Positions 37,187 to 45,595 of a stretch of DNA of 64,000 nt are shown here, one piece after another. The position numbers and the translations under genes are program-made. The notes beneath the pieces were generated by a model, which was given only the letters and a program-made list of their open reading frames with translations, searched no databases and was not told the origin of the DNA. Position 1 is the stretch's first letter. Each line of letters begins with the position of its first letter. The stretch comes from Trinickia terrae (GTDB lineage Bacteria; Pseudomonadota; Gammaproteobacteria; Burkholderiales; Burkholderiaceae). The stretch is taken from NCBI RefSeq assembly GCF_005144415.1, contig NZ_SWJE01000017.1, forward strand, positions 1 through 64,000, written 5' to 3'.

Positions 37187-37527
37187 TAAAGCCGCTTGGA
37201 AAACCCCACCGTGATGCCATGCGGCAGGATCTGCACGAAAAGCGGCGCCTACCAGGTGGTGCTCAGATACCCGACCGCCGCGCTCAATGCCCAGCCTGCA
37301 AGCACATCGCTCTGCCAATGTGCCCCGCCCAGCTCCGTTGCCACCACACCGTATTCCAAGCCGACCTGTACGTTGCGGCTCCAGATGCCGCTCTCGTCGT
37401 GGCCGATCTCGTGATCGATGCCGAACGGGCCGCCACCCGCCTGCGCGACTGACACAGCGAGCGCGGCGAACGCCGCGGCGCAACCGCGTATGAGCCGATG
37501 TTGCAATCGAGACGTCTTCTGATCCAT
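37187..37527 (-). pseudogene. PAP2-type phosphatase remnant (internal deletion and stop)
   Basis: An ATG at 37527 opens 92 codons: an exported N-terminus (MDQKTSRLQHRLIRGCAAA), then GGPFGIDHEIGHDESGIWSR, NVQVGLEYGVVATE, directly joined to GGAHWQSDVLAGWALSAAVG. In intact PAP2 phosphatases the first and second catalytic motifs lie between those two parts, so the middle has been deleted in frame. A TAG at 37249 stops the frame; beyond it the same frame reads APLFVQILPHGITVGFSKRL and a natural stop at 37187. Both lesions point to a dead gene. Confidence 0.75.
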
Positions 37528-37569
37528 GCAGACCTCGCAGAACGTCGCAGGCGCTTCGCAAGGCGTAGC

Positions 37570-37839
37570 GATAGTCGTGGGCTCAGCAGTACCCGGTCGC
37601 ACGCAGACCGCGATCCTGCCTTGCAGCGTCTTTTCAACGGGCTCTATGCGCGCGCGGCCTGCCACGACATGCCGCTCGGCGAGATGGCTTGCGAAGCGGC
37701 CGTGCTGCAACTGGCCGCGCATCTGCGCAAGCGCCTCGTGCCGTCGCAGCGCACGGCGGCCTCGGAACAATCGATCCGCCACGCGAAGGAGCGCATCGAT
37801 ACCGACCCGTCCGCGCCCGTCACGCAACCTGCTCATTGA
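37570..37839 (+). pseudogene. Possible AraC-type regulator fragment
   Basis: A plus-strand frame gives DPALQRLFNGLYARAACHDM, LQLAAHLRKRL and SIRHAKERIDTDPSAPVT, which resembles the linker and first helix-turn-helix residues of AraC-family regulators. It stops at QPAH before the recognition helices and has no credible N-terminus. It lies in a decayed stretch next to the PAP2 remnant. The match is by pattern and modest. Confidence 0.4.
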
Positions 37840-38375
37840 CTGCGCGGCTTGGCGGCACTGCTCGAGAGCCGATTCTCGACGCAATTTCGTGGCGCGGCGC
37901 CATTGGCCATCTGCTCGCGTCCGTGCCCATGCCTCAGGAAGTCGATTGCGCGGTCGCCGAAGAAGGCCGTGATGCGAAGAAGCTTGTCCATGGCCTGGCT
38001 TTGCAGCACCTCGCCGCTTTCATATTTGTTGAACGACTTCGGGCCACCGCCGAAGAGTTCGGAAGCTTCCTTCTGGCTCAGCCCAAATGCCTCTCTCAAG
38101 CGGGCGATTTCCACTCCGGACAACAAGCCAAGCTTTTCCCGCAACTGCTCGCGCTTCGCCACATAGGCCTGCTTCATTGTGGCGTGGTTCGCTTCGGTTT
38201 GCTCCGCCGAAAACCAACGCTGCCCGCACTGCGAGCACACGGAGGCGCGCAGGCCATCGAGATCCAGTGTGATTCCGCGGAATTCCTGGGTGTCGCTGTA
38301 GGTGATCTCGGATGCCTGCCCGCTTCCGCAGTTCGGGCAGGCTTTCCGTTGCAATGCGGCTCGAATGTGGGTCAT
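37833..38375 (-). CDS. MqsA-type antitoxin (zinc finger plus HTH)
   Basis: 180 residues. The N-terminal zinc-binding module has CPNC (residues 13-16) and CSQC near 47. The C-terminal HTH includes LREAFGLSQKEASELFGGG and FNKYESGEV, typical of YgiT/MqsA-type antitoxins that bind DNA and neutralise an RNase toxin. It starts 3 bp after the stop of the toxin gene, so toxin-first order as in mqsRA. It also has a 30-residue C-terminal extension that may be strain-specific. It probably represses the operon through the palindrome at 38782-38796. Confidence 0.8.
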   Translation of the reverse strand: MTHIRAALQRKACPNCGSGQASEITYSDTQEFRGITLDLDGLRASVCSQCGQRWFSAEQTEANHATMKQAYVAKREQLREKLGLLSGVEIARLREAFGLSQKEASELFGGGPKSFNKYESGEVLQSQAMDKLLRITAFFGDRAIDFLRHGHGREQMANGAAPRNCVENRLSSSAAKPRSQ

Positions 38376-38378
38376 GGC

Positions 38379-38768
38379 TCAACTTCCAGATGAATGCAAT
38401 GTCACGAGTCCAGTCAAGTCTCCGTTCTCGTCCTCCACGACGGTAACCTTCAGCGACAAAGAGATGCAACCGCACAAAGGCCGCTCAACTCGGCGCCGCT
38501 TTTCATCGTCCCAATGGATCTCGTATTGATCGGCTATCACCGTCGGATGGCCGGGCAAGGTGCTGACAGCGCAATCGAACCGCGTCTTTTGAAAGTCGGC
38601 GGGCGTCAGCCCCAATAGCACCGCTTTGACATCCTCGTTGGTACAACCCAGGTCGTCCATCAGCTTCCATGCCCGGCCGAACCAAGAGCGTCCGTCGACC
38701 TCGTTCAGAAAATCCCAGCAATCCTTGGAGACGAGTTCCTGTAATCGTGTGAGATCGAAGTATGGCAT
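38379..38768 (-). CDS. MqsR-like toxin
   Basis: 129 residues from the ATG at 38768. The helix plus LGCTNEDVKAVLLGLTPADF motif and a following strand region (DQYEIHW, ISLSLKVTVVED) fit the MqsR RelE-like fold, whose members cleave mRNA at GC-containing sites. It is longer than the 98-residue E. coli MqsR and carries a C-terminal extension (LTGLVTLHSSGS). Its pairing with an MqsA-type antitoxin supports the call; active-site residues cannot be assigned by eye. Confidence 0.7.
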   Translation of the reverse strand: MPYFDLTRLQELVSKDCWDFLNEVDGRSWFGRAWKLMDDLGCTNEDVKAVLLGLTPADFQKTRFDCAVSTLPGHPTVIADQYEIHWDDEKRRRVERPLCGCISLSLKVTVVEDENGDLTGLVTLHSSGS

Positions 38769-38781
38769 AAGCGGTAAAAAA

Positions 38782-38796
38782 TCACCATTATGGTGA
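38782..38796. promoter_or_regulatory. Palindromic operator of the toxin-antitoxin operon
   Basis: TCACCATTATGGTGA is a 15-bp palindrome (7-bp arms, one central base) 14 bp upstream of the toxin start codon. Its position fits antitoxin autoregulation. Confidence 0.7.
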
Positions 38797-38896
38797 CTAA
38801 CTTCCTTTTCAATGGTTGAGCTTTGTTCGACTGTGCGCAGGCTTCGGCGCAACTGGCCGGAGCGTATCGACGCGATGCTGCCCGCGCCGGCGATGT

Positions 38897-39378
38897 TCAC
38901 GGCGCTCCGCGCTGTCTTGACCAGAGGTTCAGGAAATGAGTGTATTCAGCGCCACGTCTGCGTAAATCTGGCCGAACGGCCGACGAGCGCTCCGCGCTGC
39001 CTTTGCAGACGCCGGAGCAAACGAGCAAGAGCCGGTAGGGCCTATTGCTGGCGCAAACAGGCCCATACCCCGCACGCTCACCCAACCGGCGCGTCCGCGC
39101 CTTCGCTCGTCCCCGCCCACGCCTCGAAATCGCGCCGAAATAACCGACGCCCGCGTTGTTGACGAGCACGTCGATGCGGCCGAACTGCGCTTGGGCGAGC
39201 CGCACACTCTCAACAATCTGCTCGGGCTTCGTCACGTCGAGACGCAGGGCGAGCACCTGGTCGCCGAATGGCTTCGCGAGATCGGCGACCTGCTCGGGAT
39301 GACACGCGGTCACGGCCACGCGATAGCCGCGCTCGAGGACGACTCGAATGAGAAATGCGCTGAGCCGGACCTGTCCGC
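38897..39378 (-). pseudogene. SDR oxidoreductase remnant
   Basis: The minus-strand frame contains LERGYRVAVTACHPEQVADL, VLALRLDVTKPEQIVESV, and RIDVLVNNAGVGYFGAIS, clearly the first 80 residues of a classical SDR. The N-terminal glycine-rich cofactor motif is missing upstream (the frame there reads unrelated residues), and after GAIS the sequence becomes unrelated and basic. So the gene lacks both its start and its catalytic half. It is decayed, in the same disturbed stretch as the PAP2 and AraC remnants. Confidence 0.6.
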
Positions 39379-40236
39379 TTATCCGGCACTCGTCTGAAAT
39401 GCTCCAAGCAGCGCCATATGACGCGCTTCCGTCTCCTCATCCGCGGGAAACATCGATTCGATGCGCAGCTCCTGCGCCGCCACGCCGTGCGGCGCGGCGA
39501 CGCTCGTGATCATCGAGAAGTAGTTGAGGACGTTGCCTTCGTGCCTGAAGCCGATCGGGATGACCGGGAAGGTCGGCGCAGATCCTGCCGGCTCGCCGGA
39601 TATCCACGACGCATCCACGTCCGCCACGTCCGGATAGGCGCGCAATGCATCGAGCAAGGCGCGCGTATCGTCGTCGATCACGCGGCCGACCGCTTCGCGA
39701 TGAACACGCTGAATCAGGCTACCCGCGACGCGCTTCCAGTCGGCGACGAACGGGCGCATGCCGTCCGGATCGAACATGAGATGCAGCACATTGCGCGGCC
39801 CCGTGCGGGCGGCCATGTCGATAAAGCAATTGAAAAAGCGCGGAGCGGATTCGTTCGTCATGAGCACGTTCCAGTGACGGTCCATGACGAACGCGGGAAA
39901 CGGATCGTGCTGACGCAGGATGCGCTCGAGCGCATGCGCGATGCTCCGCATTTCCTGGGCGTTCCAGGGCGCCTCGGAATAGACCGGCGCGTAGCCCGCC
40001 GCCAGGAAGACAGCGTTTCGCTCGCGCAAAGGAATATCCAGCGCCTGCACGATGATCGTCAGCGTCTCTCGTCCCGGTACGCTCCGGCCGCTTTCGATGA
40101 AGCTCAAGTGCCGCTGCGAAACGCCCGTCTCGAGCGAGAGATCGAGCTGGCTCACGCCGCGCGCCTCCCTCCAATAGCGCAGCATCGACCTCAAATCCCC
40201 GGCTGGGGCTTTCTGATTCAGACGTGTTCGGGCCAT
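39379..40236 (-). CDS. XRE-family regulator with MmyB-like ligand domain
   Basis: 285 residues from the ATG at 40236 (MARTRLNQKAPAGD). The N-terminal HTH spans residues 15-70: LRYWREARGVSQLDLSLETG, VSQRHLSFIESGRS. The C-terminal part begins with the MmyB-type sequence FVMDRHWNVLMTNESAPRFF. This domain has a PAS-like fold thought to bind a fatty acid or similar ligand. It is 85 bp downstream of the carboxymuconolactone-decarboxylase-like gene on the same strand. Confidence 0.85.
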   Translation of the reverse strand: MARTRLNQKAPAGDLRSMLRYWREARGVSQLDLSLETGVSQRHLSFIESGRSVPGRETLTIIVQALDIPLRERNAVFLAAGYAPVYSEAPWNAQEMRSIAHALERILRQHDPFPAFVMDRHWNVLMTNESAPRFFNCFIDMAARTGPRNVLHLMFDPDGMRPFVADWKRVAGSLIQRVHREAVGRVIDDDTRALLDALRAYPDVADVDASWISGEPAGSAPTFPVIPIGFRHEGNVLNYFSMITSVAAPHGVAAQELRIESMFPADEETEARHMALLGAFQTSAG

Positions 40237-40320
40237 CCGCTTCTCCCGCCTATCCAATGAAAAGAAGCCATTCTCGATGGAATGGCTCCGGTCGTTCCAC
40301 CACTGGCCATCGATCGGCGC

Positions 40321-40878
40321 TCACGCTGCCGGCGCGCTCCAGCGATACGCCTGGAACGCATCCTCGAGCGGCGGCTTGGCAACGCTGCCGGCGTAGTTGG
40401 TGATCGTCGACGCAGCCACCACGGCGATGACCTCCAGCACCTGCTCCCGGCTGAATCCGGCCGCGAGGAACGCATCGACGTCGGCATCCGCCAGATGGCC
40501 GCGCCTGGCGATCAGCGTGCGGGCCAGTTGCGAAAGCGCGGCATGCTTGCGTTCGCGCGGCAGGCCGCCATTGCGGATCGCTTCGACGTCGCCGTGCTCC
40601 AGACCTTCCTTGAGTGCCAGGAAAGTGTGGAACGCGACGGCCCAGGTGCAGGCATTCGTCACGGCGTTGGTCAGGAGCAGCGTCTGGATCTGCGCCTCGC
40701 TGAAGCTGCCCGAGTGCACGCCCTTGAAAACGGCGATGAAGCCGTTGATCAGGACCGGGGAGCCGGCGATGGCGCCGGCGATGTTCGGGATGATGCCGAA
40801 AGCTCGTTGCAACTCGTCGAGCACCGGCTTGGATCGCTCAGGCGCCGACTCGATCGTGTAAACAGGAAAGGCAGACAT
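40321..40878 (-). CDS. Carboxymuconolactone decarboxylase / AhpD-like family protein
   Basis: 185 residues from the ATG at 40878, with GAGGA upstream. The helical core contains TNAVTNACTWAVAFHTFLA, which aligns with the AhpD redox signature CxxCxxxH; here the second Cys is Ala, so a disulfide mechanism is unlikely. Members of this family act on gamma-carboxymuconolactone or peroxides. It is encoded upstream of and close to the XRE regulator, which may control it. Confidence 0.8.
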   Translation of the reverse strand: MSAFPVYTIESAPERSKPVLDELQRAFGIIPNIAGAIAGSPVLINGFIAVFKGVHSGSFSEAQIQTLLLTNAVTNACTWAVAFHTFLALKEGLEHGDVEAIRNGGLPRERKHAALSQLARTLIARRGHLADADVDAFLAAGFSREQVLEVIAVVAASTITNYAGSVAKPPLEDAFQAYRWSAPAA

Positions 40879-41008
40879 GGGTTCGTCCTCGTCGAATTCG
40901 CAGATCGGGATCGATTGCGATAACGACGAGGGTATGGAGGTGGCTGCATCCGAACAATTACATCCGAGGTAATCGGAGGCCGGCGCGTCCGATGCCGGCA
41001 TGCACCGC

Positions 41009-43081
41009 TCAATGCTTGCCGGCGTGCGTCGTGATCTGCGTGAAATCGGCGGCGACGCGTTGCGCGCCGTATTTCGCGGCGAACTGCTTCAGGCGCTGAT
41101 CGACGGCGGCCAGGTAATCGGCGCGCGGCTCGGCATCGGGGCGCAAGGCGTCGAAGAGCGGCGCCGGCGTAATGAGCAGCACGATCATCTCCGTGCCGAA
41201 CGGCTTGCCGATCACCCAATCGCCCGCGCTGCCGATCGTCGCCGAATAGTTCGGCGGCGCTTGATTGTCCTTCTCGCGGCTGCTCGGCACGAGATGGACC
41301 ACGCTGCCGTCGAGCACGTAGTAGTCGACGTAGACATATGAATCGAAACCCGGCGTCGTCACGTCGACGACGAGCGGGTCGCCCTCGGTCAATTGCCCGT
41401 TCGATGCGCGCGTGCGGATCGCCGGTATGTGCGCGGGCGCGGGATCCGCGAGCGAGTGGCTCGCGCTCCAATACGGCGCGAACGCCTTGACGATGTCGCA
41501 GTTGTGCGCGCCCACCGGTTGCACATCGAGGTTGAGCGCGGCGAGCCCCGGCACGCCGTTCAAGGCGTCGCGCACCTGGGCTTGCCCGACGCGCGCCTCG
41601 ACGAAGCCGCGCACGTTCAGCGCGTGCCCCGCCACCGCCGCGCTCAACGCCGAACATGGGATACCGTCGAGCACGGGCGCGACGGCGGCGAGCGTCAGGG
41701 CCGGCGGCTCGGCGCTGCCCGGCGCCGCCGCGACGCTTCCCGTCTGCGCGGCCTCATGCTGGCCGCCCGCGCCGAGCAGCAAGCGATATCCGAACCCGAG
41801 CGCCGCGAGCGCGACGACCACGATCCCGCCGCCGGCCAGGAGCCCCTTGGGCCGCATCTTCACCGGAGCGGCGGCCTTTGGAGCGGCGGCCCGCACCTCG
41901 GCCCCCATCCCCTCGATAAAGCGCGCGACGCTCGGCGTGCGCGTTGCCCGATCGAACGACAGCGCCTCGGCAAGCGTGCGCCATTGCCGCCGGCCCAGAT
42001 TCGGCAAACGTTCGGGCTGCCGATGCTCGCTCTTCGCCTGCGCCGCCGACATGCGACCGAACGGATGCCGTCCCGCGAGCAGTTCATACGTGACGCAAGC
42101 GAGCGCATAGACATCGTCTCGCGGATCGGGCTCGCGATGCTCGAACATCTCCGGGCTCGCATAGGCCGGCGTGATGCCGCCCAGGGTCGCGGGGTCGAAG
42201 ACCGTCACGTCGGAGTCTTCTTCCGGGCGCTGGAACACGCGCGCGATGCCGAAGTCGATCACCTTCACGTCGCCGCTATCGGTGATGAACACATTGGCTG
42301 GCTTGAAGTCGCAATGGACGAAGCCGCGCTCGTGCGCATAGGCGAGTGCGCGGCCCATGCCGTTGATGATCGGCAGCGCCTTCTCGTAGGGCATGCCTTT
42401 GAAATCGGGCGCGCGCAGCGTCTTCGACAGCGGCTTGCCCGAGAGGTATTCCATCGTGAGATAGACCGTCGGGCCGTCACGATCGAAGTCGTAGACGGTG
42501 ACGATGTTGCGGTGCGCGAGCGTCTGCGCCTTGCGCGCTTCGCGCTGCAGCGCGATCAGCGAGGTCGGCTGGCCGCGGAACTGCACGTTCAGCACCTTGA
42601 TCGCGATGTAGGGCATGCGGTCGGAGGCTTCGAGCTTGCGCAGGTCTAGCGCCTTGTAGACCGTCCCCATGCCGCCGATGCCCAGGCACTCCTCGAGCAC
42701 GAAGCGGCCGTTGAGCGTATCGCCGATGCCTTTGGCGGCGTCGGCGCCTGCCGCATCGGCGCTCGACGCGTTGCCCGCGAAGCCCGCAGGCGCAGCGGGG
42801 TGCGGGTTCGGCGGAAGCGGCGCGACAACGCGCGTTTCGTCACCCGCGCGATCGGCAACCGCGGCATCGCCGAGCGGCGCGAACCGTTCGATGTGGCGCA
42901 CGACTTCCGCGTAGACCTCACCGGGCAACGGCTTCTTGGTCTGCGTCTCGTCGAGCACGTCGCGCAGCCGCACGCCGTTTGCGTAGTCGGCCGCGAGCGC
43001 GCGATCGATCTCGGCGAAGAACGCGTCGTGCGACAGAGCCCCGCTCTGGAAGGTTTGGATCAGCTGCGCAAGGCTCGTCAT
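41009..43081 (-). CDS. DUF4384 Ser/Thr protein kinase (threonine phosphorylation pathway type)
   Basis: 690 residues from the ATG at 43081; GGAAGG precedes it. An N-terminal low-complexity region (to about 115) is followed by a kinase domain (122-395): GIGGMG loop, Lys162 in IAIKVL, catalytic Asp258 in HCDFKPAN, DFG at 276-278, and APE-like YASPEM. A single transmembrane helix spans about 413-435, and the periplasmic C-terminus is DUF4384 (LTEGDPLVVDV..., VHLVPSSREKDNQAP). Kinases of this type act in the threonine phosphorylation pathway of type VI secretion. Here no T6SS is near; instead a PP2C phosphatase, an FHA protein and a peptide exporter are. Confidence 0.88.
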   Translation of the reverse strand: MTSLAQLIQTFQSGALSHDAFFAEIDRALAADYANGVRLRDVLDETQTKKPLPGEVYAEVVRHIERFAPLGDAAVADRAGDETRVVAPLPPNPHPAAPAGFAGNASSADAAGADAAKGIGDTLNGRFVLEECLGIGGMGTVYKALDLRKLEASDRMPYIAIKVLNVQFRGQPTSLIALQREARKAQTLAHRNIVTVYDFDRDGPTVYLTMEYLSGKPLSKTLRAPDFKGMPYEKALPIINGMGRALAYAHERGFVHCDFKPANVFITDSGDVKVIDFGIARVFQRPEEDSDVTVFDPATLGGITPAYASPEMFEHREPDPRDDVYALACVTYELLAGRHPFGRMSAAQAKSEHRQPERLPNLGRRQWRTLAEALSFDRATRTPSVARFIEGMGAEVRAAAPKAAAPVKMRPKGLLAGGGIVVVALAALGFGYRLLLGAGGQHEAAQTGSVAAAPGSAEPPALTLAAVAPVLDGIPCSALSAAVAGHALNVRGFVEARVGQAQVRDALNGVPGLAALNLDVQPVGAHNCDIVKAFAPYWSASHSLADPAPAHIPAIRTRASNGQLTEGDPLVVDVTTPGFDSYVYVDYYVLDGSVVHLVPSSREKDNQAPPNYSATIGSAGDWVIGKPFGTEMIVLLITPAPLFDALRPDAEPRADYLAAVDQRLKQFAAKYGAQRVAADFTQITTHAGKH

Positions 43082-43555
43082 TCGTCTGCCTTCCACTCAG
43101 CTCAAGCTTAGGGCGCACCGATCACCGATGCGCATGGTCACGCCGCCAGTCAATGTCTATTAAACGAATCCGGCGGCGTTTCTTTAAGAATTGGCCTGCT
43201 TGCCGATCGATACTAGACTGCGCCGGGGCCTTCCGCAATCGGTGCCGGAACTACGTGGCCGCGGCGAGCCGTGCTGGTGGCGCGGTCATTCGCGCTCGAC
43301 GGCAGGTGTCGCGCAACATCCGACACGCCGCATCGATTGTGTTGGACAGTGTCCGTCATTCGCGCCGCCGCCCTGACCTTCCCGCATCGGAAAGTGCCGC
43401 CCGAAAAATTCGAAACCCCCTGTATTTCAAGGCTCAAACACATTTCTCGCGGTTCGCGCGCGCGGCTGGCACACCCTATGCAGTATGAGGACCGAGCCCG
43501 CAACACTTGCAGCTCAATCACTCGAAGCCCTTCTTACTGCCTTTGGAGAACTGCC
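43082..43555. other. Divergent intergenic region, kinase / first precursor
   Basis: 474 bp. It contains the sigma-54 promoter of the precursor operon at 43467-43482. I see no small gene. The kinase promoter must also lie here. Confidence 0.5.
43467..43482 (+). promoter_or_regulatory. Sigma-54 promoter of the first precursor operon
   Basis: TGGCACACCCTATGCA has the invariant GG (-24) and GC (-12) with the 12-bp spacing between them and 8 of 11 informative bases of the consensus. The ATG is 74 bp downstream. The same element precedes the paralogue at 58293. Confidence 0.8.
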
Positions 43556-43828
43556 ATGAAGACCTTGATGATCGAAGACCTCAGCGTCGCTAAAGAACTC
43601 GACGGCCGCGAAATGTCCGCCGTGCGCGGCGGCTACCTGCCGTCGCTGTATCCGGTGTATCTGCCGTATCCGTCGGTGCATGTCGACACGACCAACTTCA
43701 GCGCCGCGCAATCGATCGGCCAGAGCAACACGATCCTGAACAACACCGGCAACGACGCGGCTTTCGTGTCGAACATCCACTCGACGGTCAACCCGTCGCA
43801 GAACGCTCAAAACACGATCAACTTTTAA
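43556..43828 (+). CDS. Double-glycine precursor peptide 1
   Basis: 90 residues. The leader MKTLMIEDLSVAKELDGREM ends in SAVRGG at residues 21-26, a C39-type cleavage site. The predicted mature part (64 residues) begins YLPSLYPVYLPYPS and is rich in Asn, Ser, Thr and Val, with SNTILNNTGNDAAFV. It lacks Cys and the GxxxG motifs of two-peptide bacteriocins. GGAG precedes the ATG. It is 90% identical to the precursor at 58021-58293. The exporter genes nearby suggest it is secreted after leader cleavage; whether it is a toxin, signal or fibre subunit is unknown. Confidence 0.75.
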   Translation: MKTLMIEDLSVAKELDGREMSAVRGGYLPSLYPVYLPYPSVHVDTTNFSAAQSIGQSNTILNNTGNDAAFVSNIHSTVNPSQNAQNTINF

Positions 43829-43841
43829 GCGGAGAAACGCC

Positions 43842-44123
43842 ATGTCATCCCTCACGATCCACGAGCTCGCGCCCGGCAGCGAGCTCGACCGCCGCGCGAT
43901 GGCTTCCATCCGCGGCGGCTCGGGCCTCCCGTTCGGCGGCGGCTCCAGCGGCCCCGGCAGCCCCAACGTGAACGTCAACGTCGGCGTGTCGCAGAACATC
44001 GAGCAAATCCAGAACGTCGAGGTCAACGCGCTCAACAACATCGGCGTGCTCGGCGCCGGTTTCGGTCCGCTGCGGCTGAACGTCAGTCCCCAGCAATTCG
44101 CGAACGCCGGCGTGCAGTTCTGA
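43842..44123 (+). CDS. Double-glycine precursor peptide 2
   Basis: 93 residues. The leader MSSLTIHELAPGSELDRRAM is followed by ASIRGG. The mature part begins SGLPFGGGSSGPGSP (Gly-rich) and then alternates Asn and Val: NVNVNVGVSQNIEQIQNVEV, ALNNIGVLGAG. It follows precursor 1 by 13 bp with a GGAG ribosome site, so both form one transcript. No cysteines. Confidence 0.75.
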   Translation: MSSLTIHELAPGSELDRRAMASIRGGSGLPFGGGSSGPGSPNVNVNVGVSQNIEQIQNVEVNALNNIGVLGAGFGPLRLNVSPQQFANAGVQF

Positions 44124-44398
44124 ACGCGATTCGCATTCGGGCGATCCAGGCTTTGCGGCCTCGATCGCCTATTTTTTGGTTCATCGAAGATTTTCGGGTG
44201 AGCAAGAGGCGCTTGCCGACCCATTGCCGACCGCTACGCGCCGGTTCCAATGTTCGAACCCAGATGACTTCTGCCCGGCGTGTTTCTAAAGCAGCCGCCA
44301 GGCACGGCGCGAACAGCAGCGCCTATACTGAATCGAGCCTGGCGAAACCCTCGTGCATCGCCGCTTCAGCGCGCTCTTTCCATTCCGCGGAGTCAGTC

Positions 44399-44617
44399 AT
44401 GGGCATTCTTGCGATCAACGATCTCCCCGAAAGCGTCGACCTGGACCGTCAAGCGATGGCCGCCATCACAGGCGGCTCGACGGTGCAATCCCATCGGACG
44501 ATGCTTGCGCCGCAGCCGTTCACCGGGCTGCGCTTCGGCATCGGTCCAGGCGAGATCCACCGCACGCCGATCGCGGAAGCGGTCGAGCAGCGCACCCGCT
44601 CCACGCTCTTTCGATAG
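44399..44617 (+). CDS. Double-glycine precursor peptide 3
   Basis: 72 residues. The leader MGILAINDLPESVDLDRQAM is followed by AAITGG, so the site is again GG. The mature part (about 46 residues) begins STVQSHRTMLAPQPFTG and contains RFGIGPGEIH and RTRSTLFR; unlike the others it is basic and not Asn-rich. A GCGGAG ribosome site precedes the ATG. It lies 275 bp after precursor 2; I found no sigma-54 match just upstream. A bidirectional terminator follows. Confidence 0.7.
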   Translation: MGILAINDLPESVDLDRQAMAAITGGSTVQSHRTMLAPQPFTGLRFGIGPGEIHRTPIAEAVEQRTRSTLFR

Positions 44618-44626
44618 ACGAGAAAA

Positions 44627-44652
44627 GCCGCGCAAACGCGCGGCTTTCTCCG
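44627..44652. terminator. Bidirectional intrinsic terminator
   Basis: A 7-bp stem GCCGCGC (44627-44633) and GCGCGGC (44638-44644) with an AAAC loop, preceded by AAAA and followed by TTTCTCC. It serves both the plus-strand precursor 3 gene and the minus-strand gene ending at 44667. Confidence 0.7.
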
Positions 44653-44666
44653 TTTCCGGCAAGCGC

Positions 44667-44900
44667 CTAAGCAGCCATCCGCACCATCGCCGGCCGCTTC
44701 GCAGCAGGCGGAAACACGCACCACGAGCCGTCGTCGTGGCGGAAGAAGAAGATCGAGAGCGTGCCCGTCGGATGCGTGGTCTCGATGCAGACGTAGCGCC
44801 GCCGCCGGCTGAAGCGGATCACGCGGGCGGGCGTGGCGGGCGTCGGGGCAAGCCACTTGTCGACGAGACGGCGCAGGGTGGGTTTGTCGAGAGAGTCCAT
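44667..44900 (-). CDS. Small basic hypothetical protein
   Basis: 77 residues; the ATG at 44900 is preceded by GGAGG. It begins MDSLDKPTLRRLVDKWLAP and contains VIRFSRRRRYVCIETTHPT and IFFFRHDDGSWCVFPPA. It is highly basic, with two Cys residues. There is no signal peptide or transmembrane helix. It lies within the peptide locus but on the opposite strand. The family is unknown; a small regulatory or immunity-like role cannot be judged. Confidence 0.5.
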   Translation of the reverse strand: MDSLDKPTLRRLVDKWLAPTPATPARVIRFSRRRRYVCIETTHPTGTLSIFFFRHDDGSWCVFPPAAKRPAMVRMAA

Positions 44901-44914
44901 GAATGCCTCCGTGT

Positions 44915-45010
44915 CGGCCGGAGTTAGCGCTTTAGCGTGTCGGCCAGAGTTGGCGCTTTAGCGCCTACTCCGGTCCCATGCAGAGCCTTACTCCGGTCCC
45001 ATGCAAAGCT
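44915..45010. repeat. Two adjacent tandem duplications
   Basis: Two imperfect copies of a unit beginning GTGTCGGCC.GAGTT.GCGC (at about 44912 and 44937) are followed by two imperfect copies of CTACTCCGGTCCCATGCA (about 44966 and 44989). They fill the gap between the small gene and the LRAT gene. Function unknown. Confidence 0.55.
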
Positions 45011-45031
45011 GCGTGGCCGATGCCGATGCGC

Positions 45032-45511
45032 TTACGCGGCTTGCAGCGCCCAGACGGCGCGTTGCGCATGCTGGCGGCGGGCGGCCATCAGCGCGCGGCA
45101 CATGCCCATCACCGCGCGCGCCGCAACCGACGGATGCGCGACGCATGCGCGGACTTGCTCGCTACGGGCCTTGCCGCACACGCACCACGTGCAGAAGTGC
45201 TCGCAGTTGTTCGTCAGCAGGCGGTACTGGTTTTCGCCGAGACGCGAACGCGCGCGCGCAACGGCTTCGATCCCGGCGTAGCGCGCTTGTGCATCGCATG
45301 CGACGACGACCTGGTGACCCGCCGCGAAACGCTGGAGCGAGACTTCCTCGACCGGACCGCGATGCAGCGACGTGCACAGACCCGAGTAGTGAATGACGCG
45401 GCCGTCGCCGACATAGATGCCGTGGTGGCTGTAGCCCGCGCGCTGCGTGACGAGATGCGCGCCGAGTTCGAGTTCGGTTTCGGCAGCTGCGTGTTGAAGG
45501 TCGGGGCTCAT
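45032..45511 (-). CDS. LRAT/NlpC-P60-like acyltransferase or peptidase
   Basis: 159 residues from the ATG at 45511 (MSPDLQHAAAETELELG); an upstream TTG is in frame but less likely. The LRAT-type fold is shown by GAHLVTQRAGYSHHGIYVGD with the catalytic His and by LLTNNCEHFCTWCV with the nucleophile Cys. In bacteria such proteins act as acyltransferases, thiol peptidases or phospholipases. The C-terminus is basic and hydrophobic. It lies between precursors 3 and 4 on the minus strand with a sigma-54-like element upstream, so it may modify or process the peptides, or protect the producer. Confidence 0.75.
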   Translation of the reverse strand: MSPDLQHAAAETELELGAHLVTQRAGYSHHGIYVGDGRVIHYSGLCTSLHRGPVEEVSLQRFAAGHQVVVACDAQARYAGIEAVARARSRLGENQYRLLTNNCEHFCTWCVCGKARSEQVRACVAHPSVAARAVMGMCRALMAARRQHAQRAVWALQAA

Positions 45512-45579
45512 GGCGGCATCCGTCTGCGTTTGCGTTGGCAACCCGTGAGGCTCGTGGGTTTGCTGGTTGCCAACTACTC

Positions 45580-45595
45580 CGCATCAGGCATGCCA
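45580..45595 (-). promoter_or_regulatory. Sigma-54-like promoter of the LRAT-type gene
   Basis: On the minus strand TGGCATGCCTGATGCG has GG and GC 12 bp apart. The final base differs from the consensus. The ATG at 45511 lies about 69 bp downstream. Confidence 0.6.

Noticed and set aside
44124..44398. Sigma-54 promoter before precursor 3
   Set aside because: Candidate GG and GC pairs are 14 bp or otherwise wrongly spaced; a sigma-70-like CCTATACTG stretch may serve instead.
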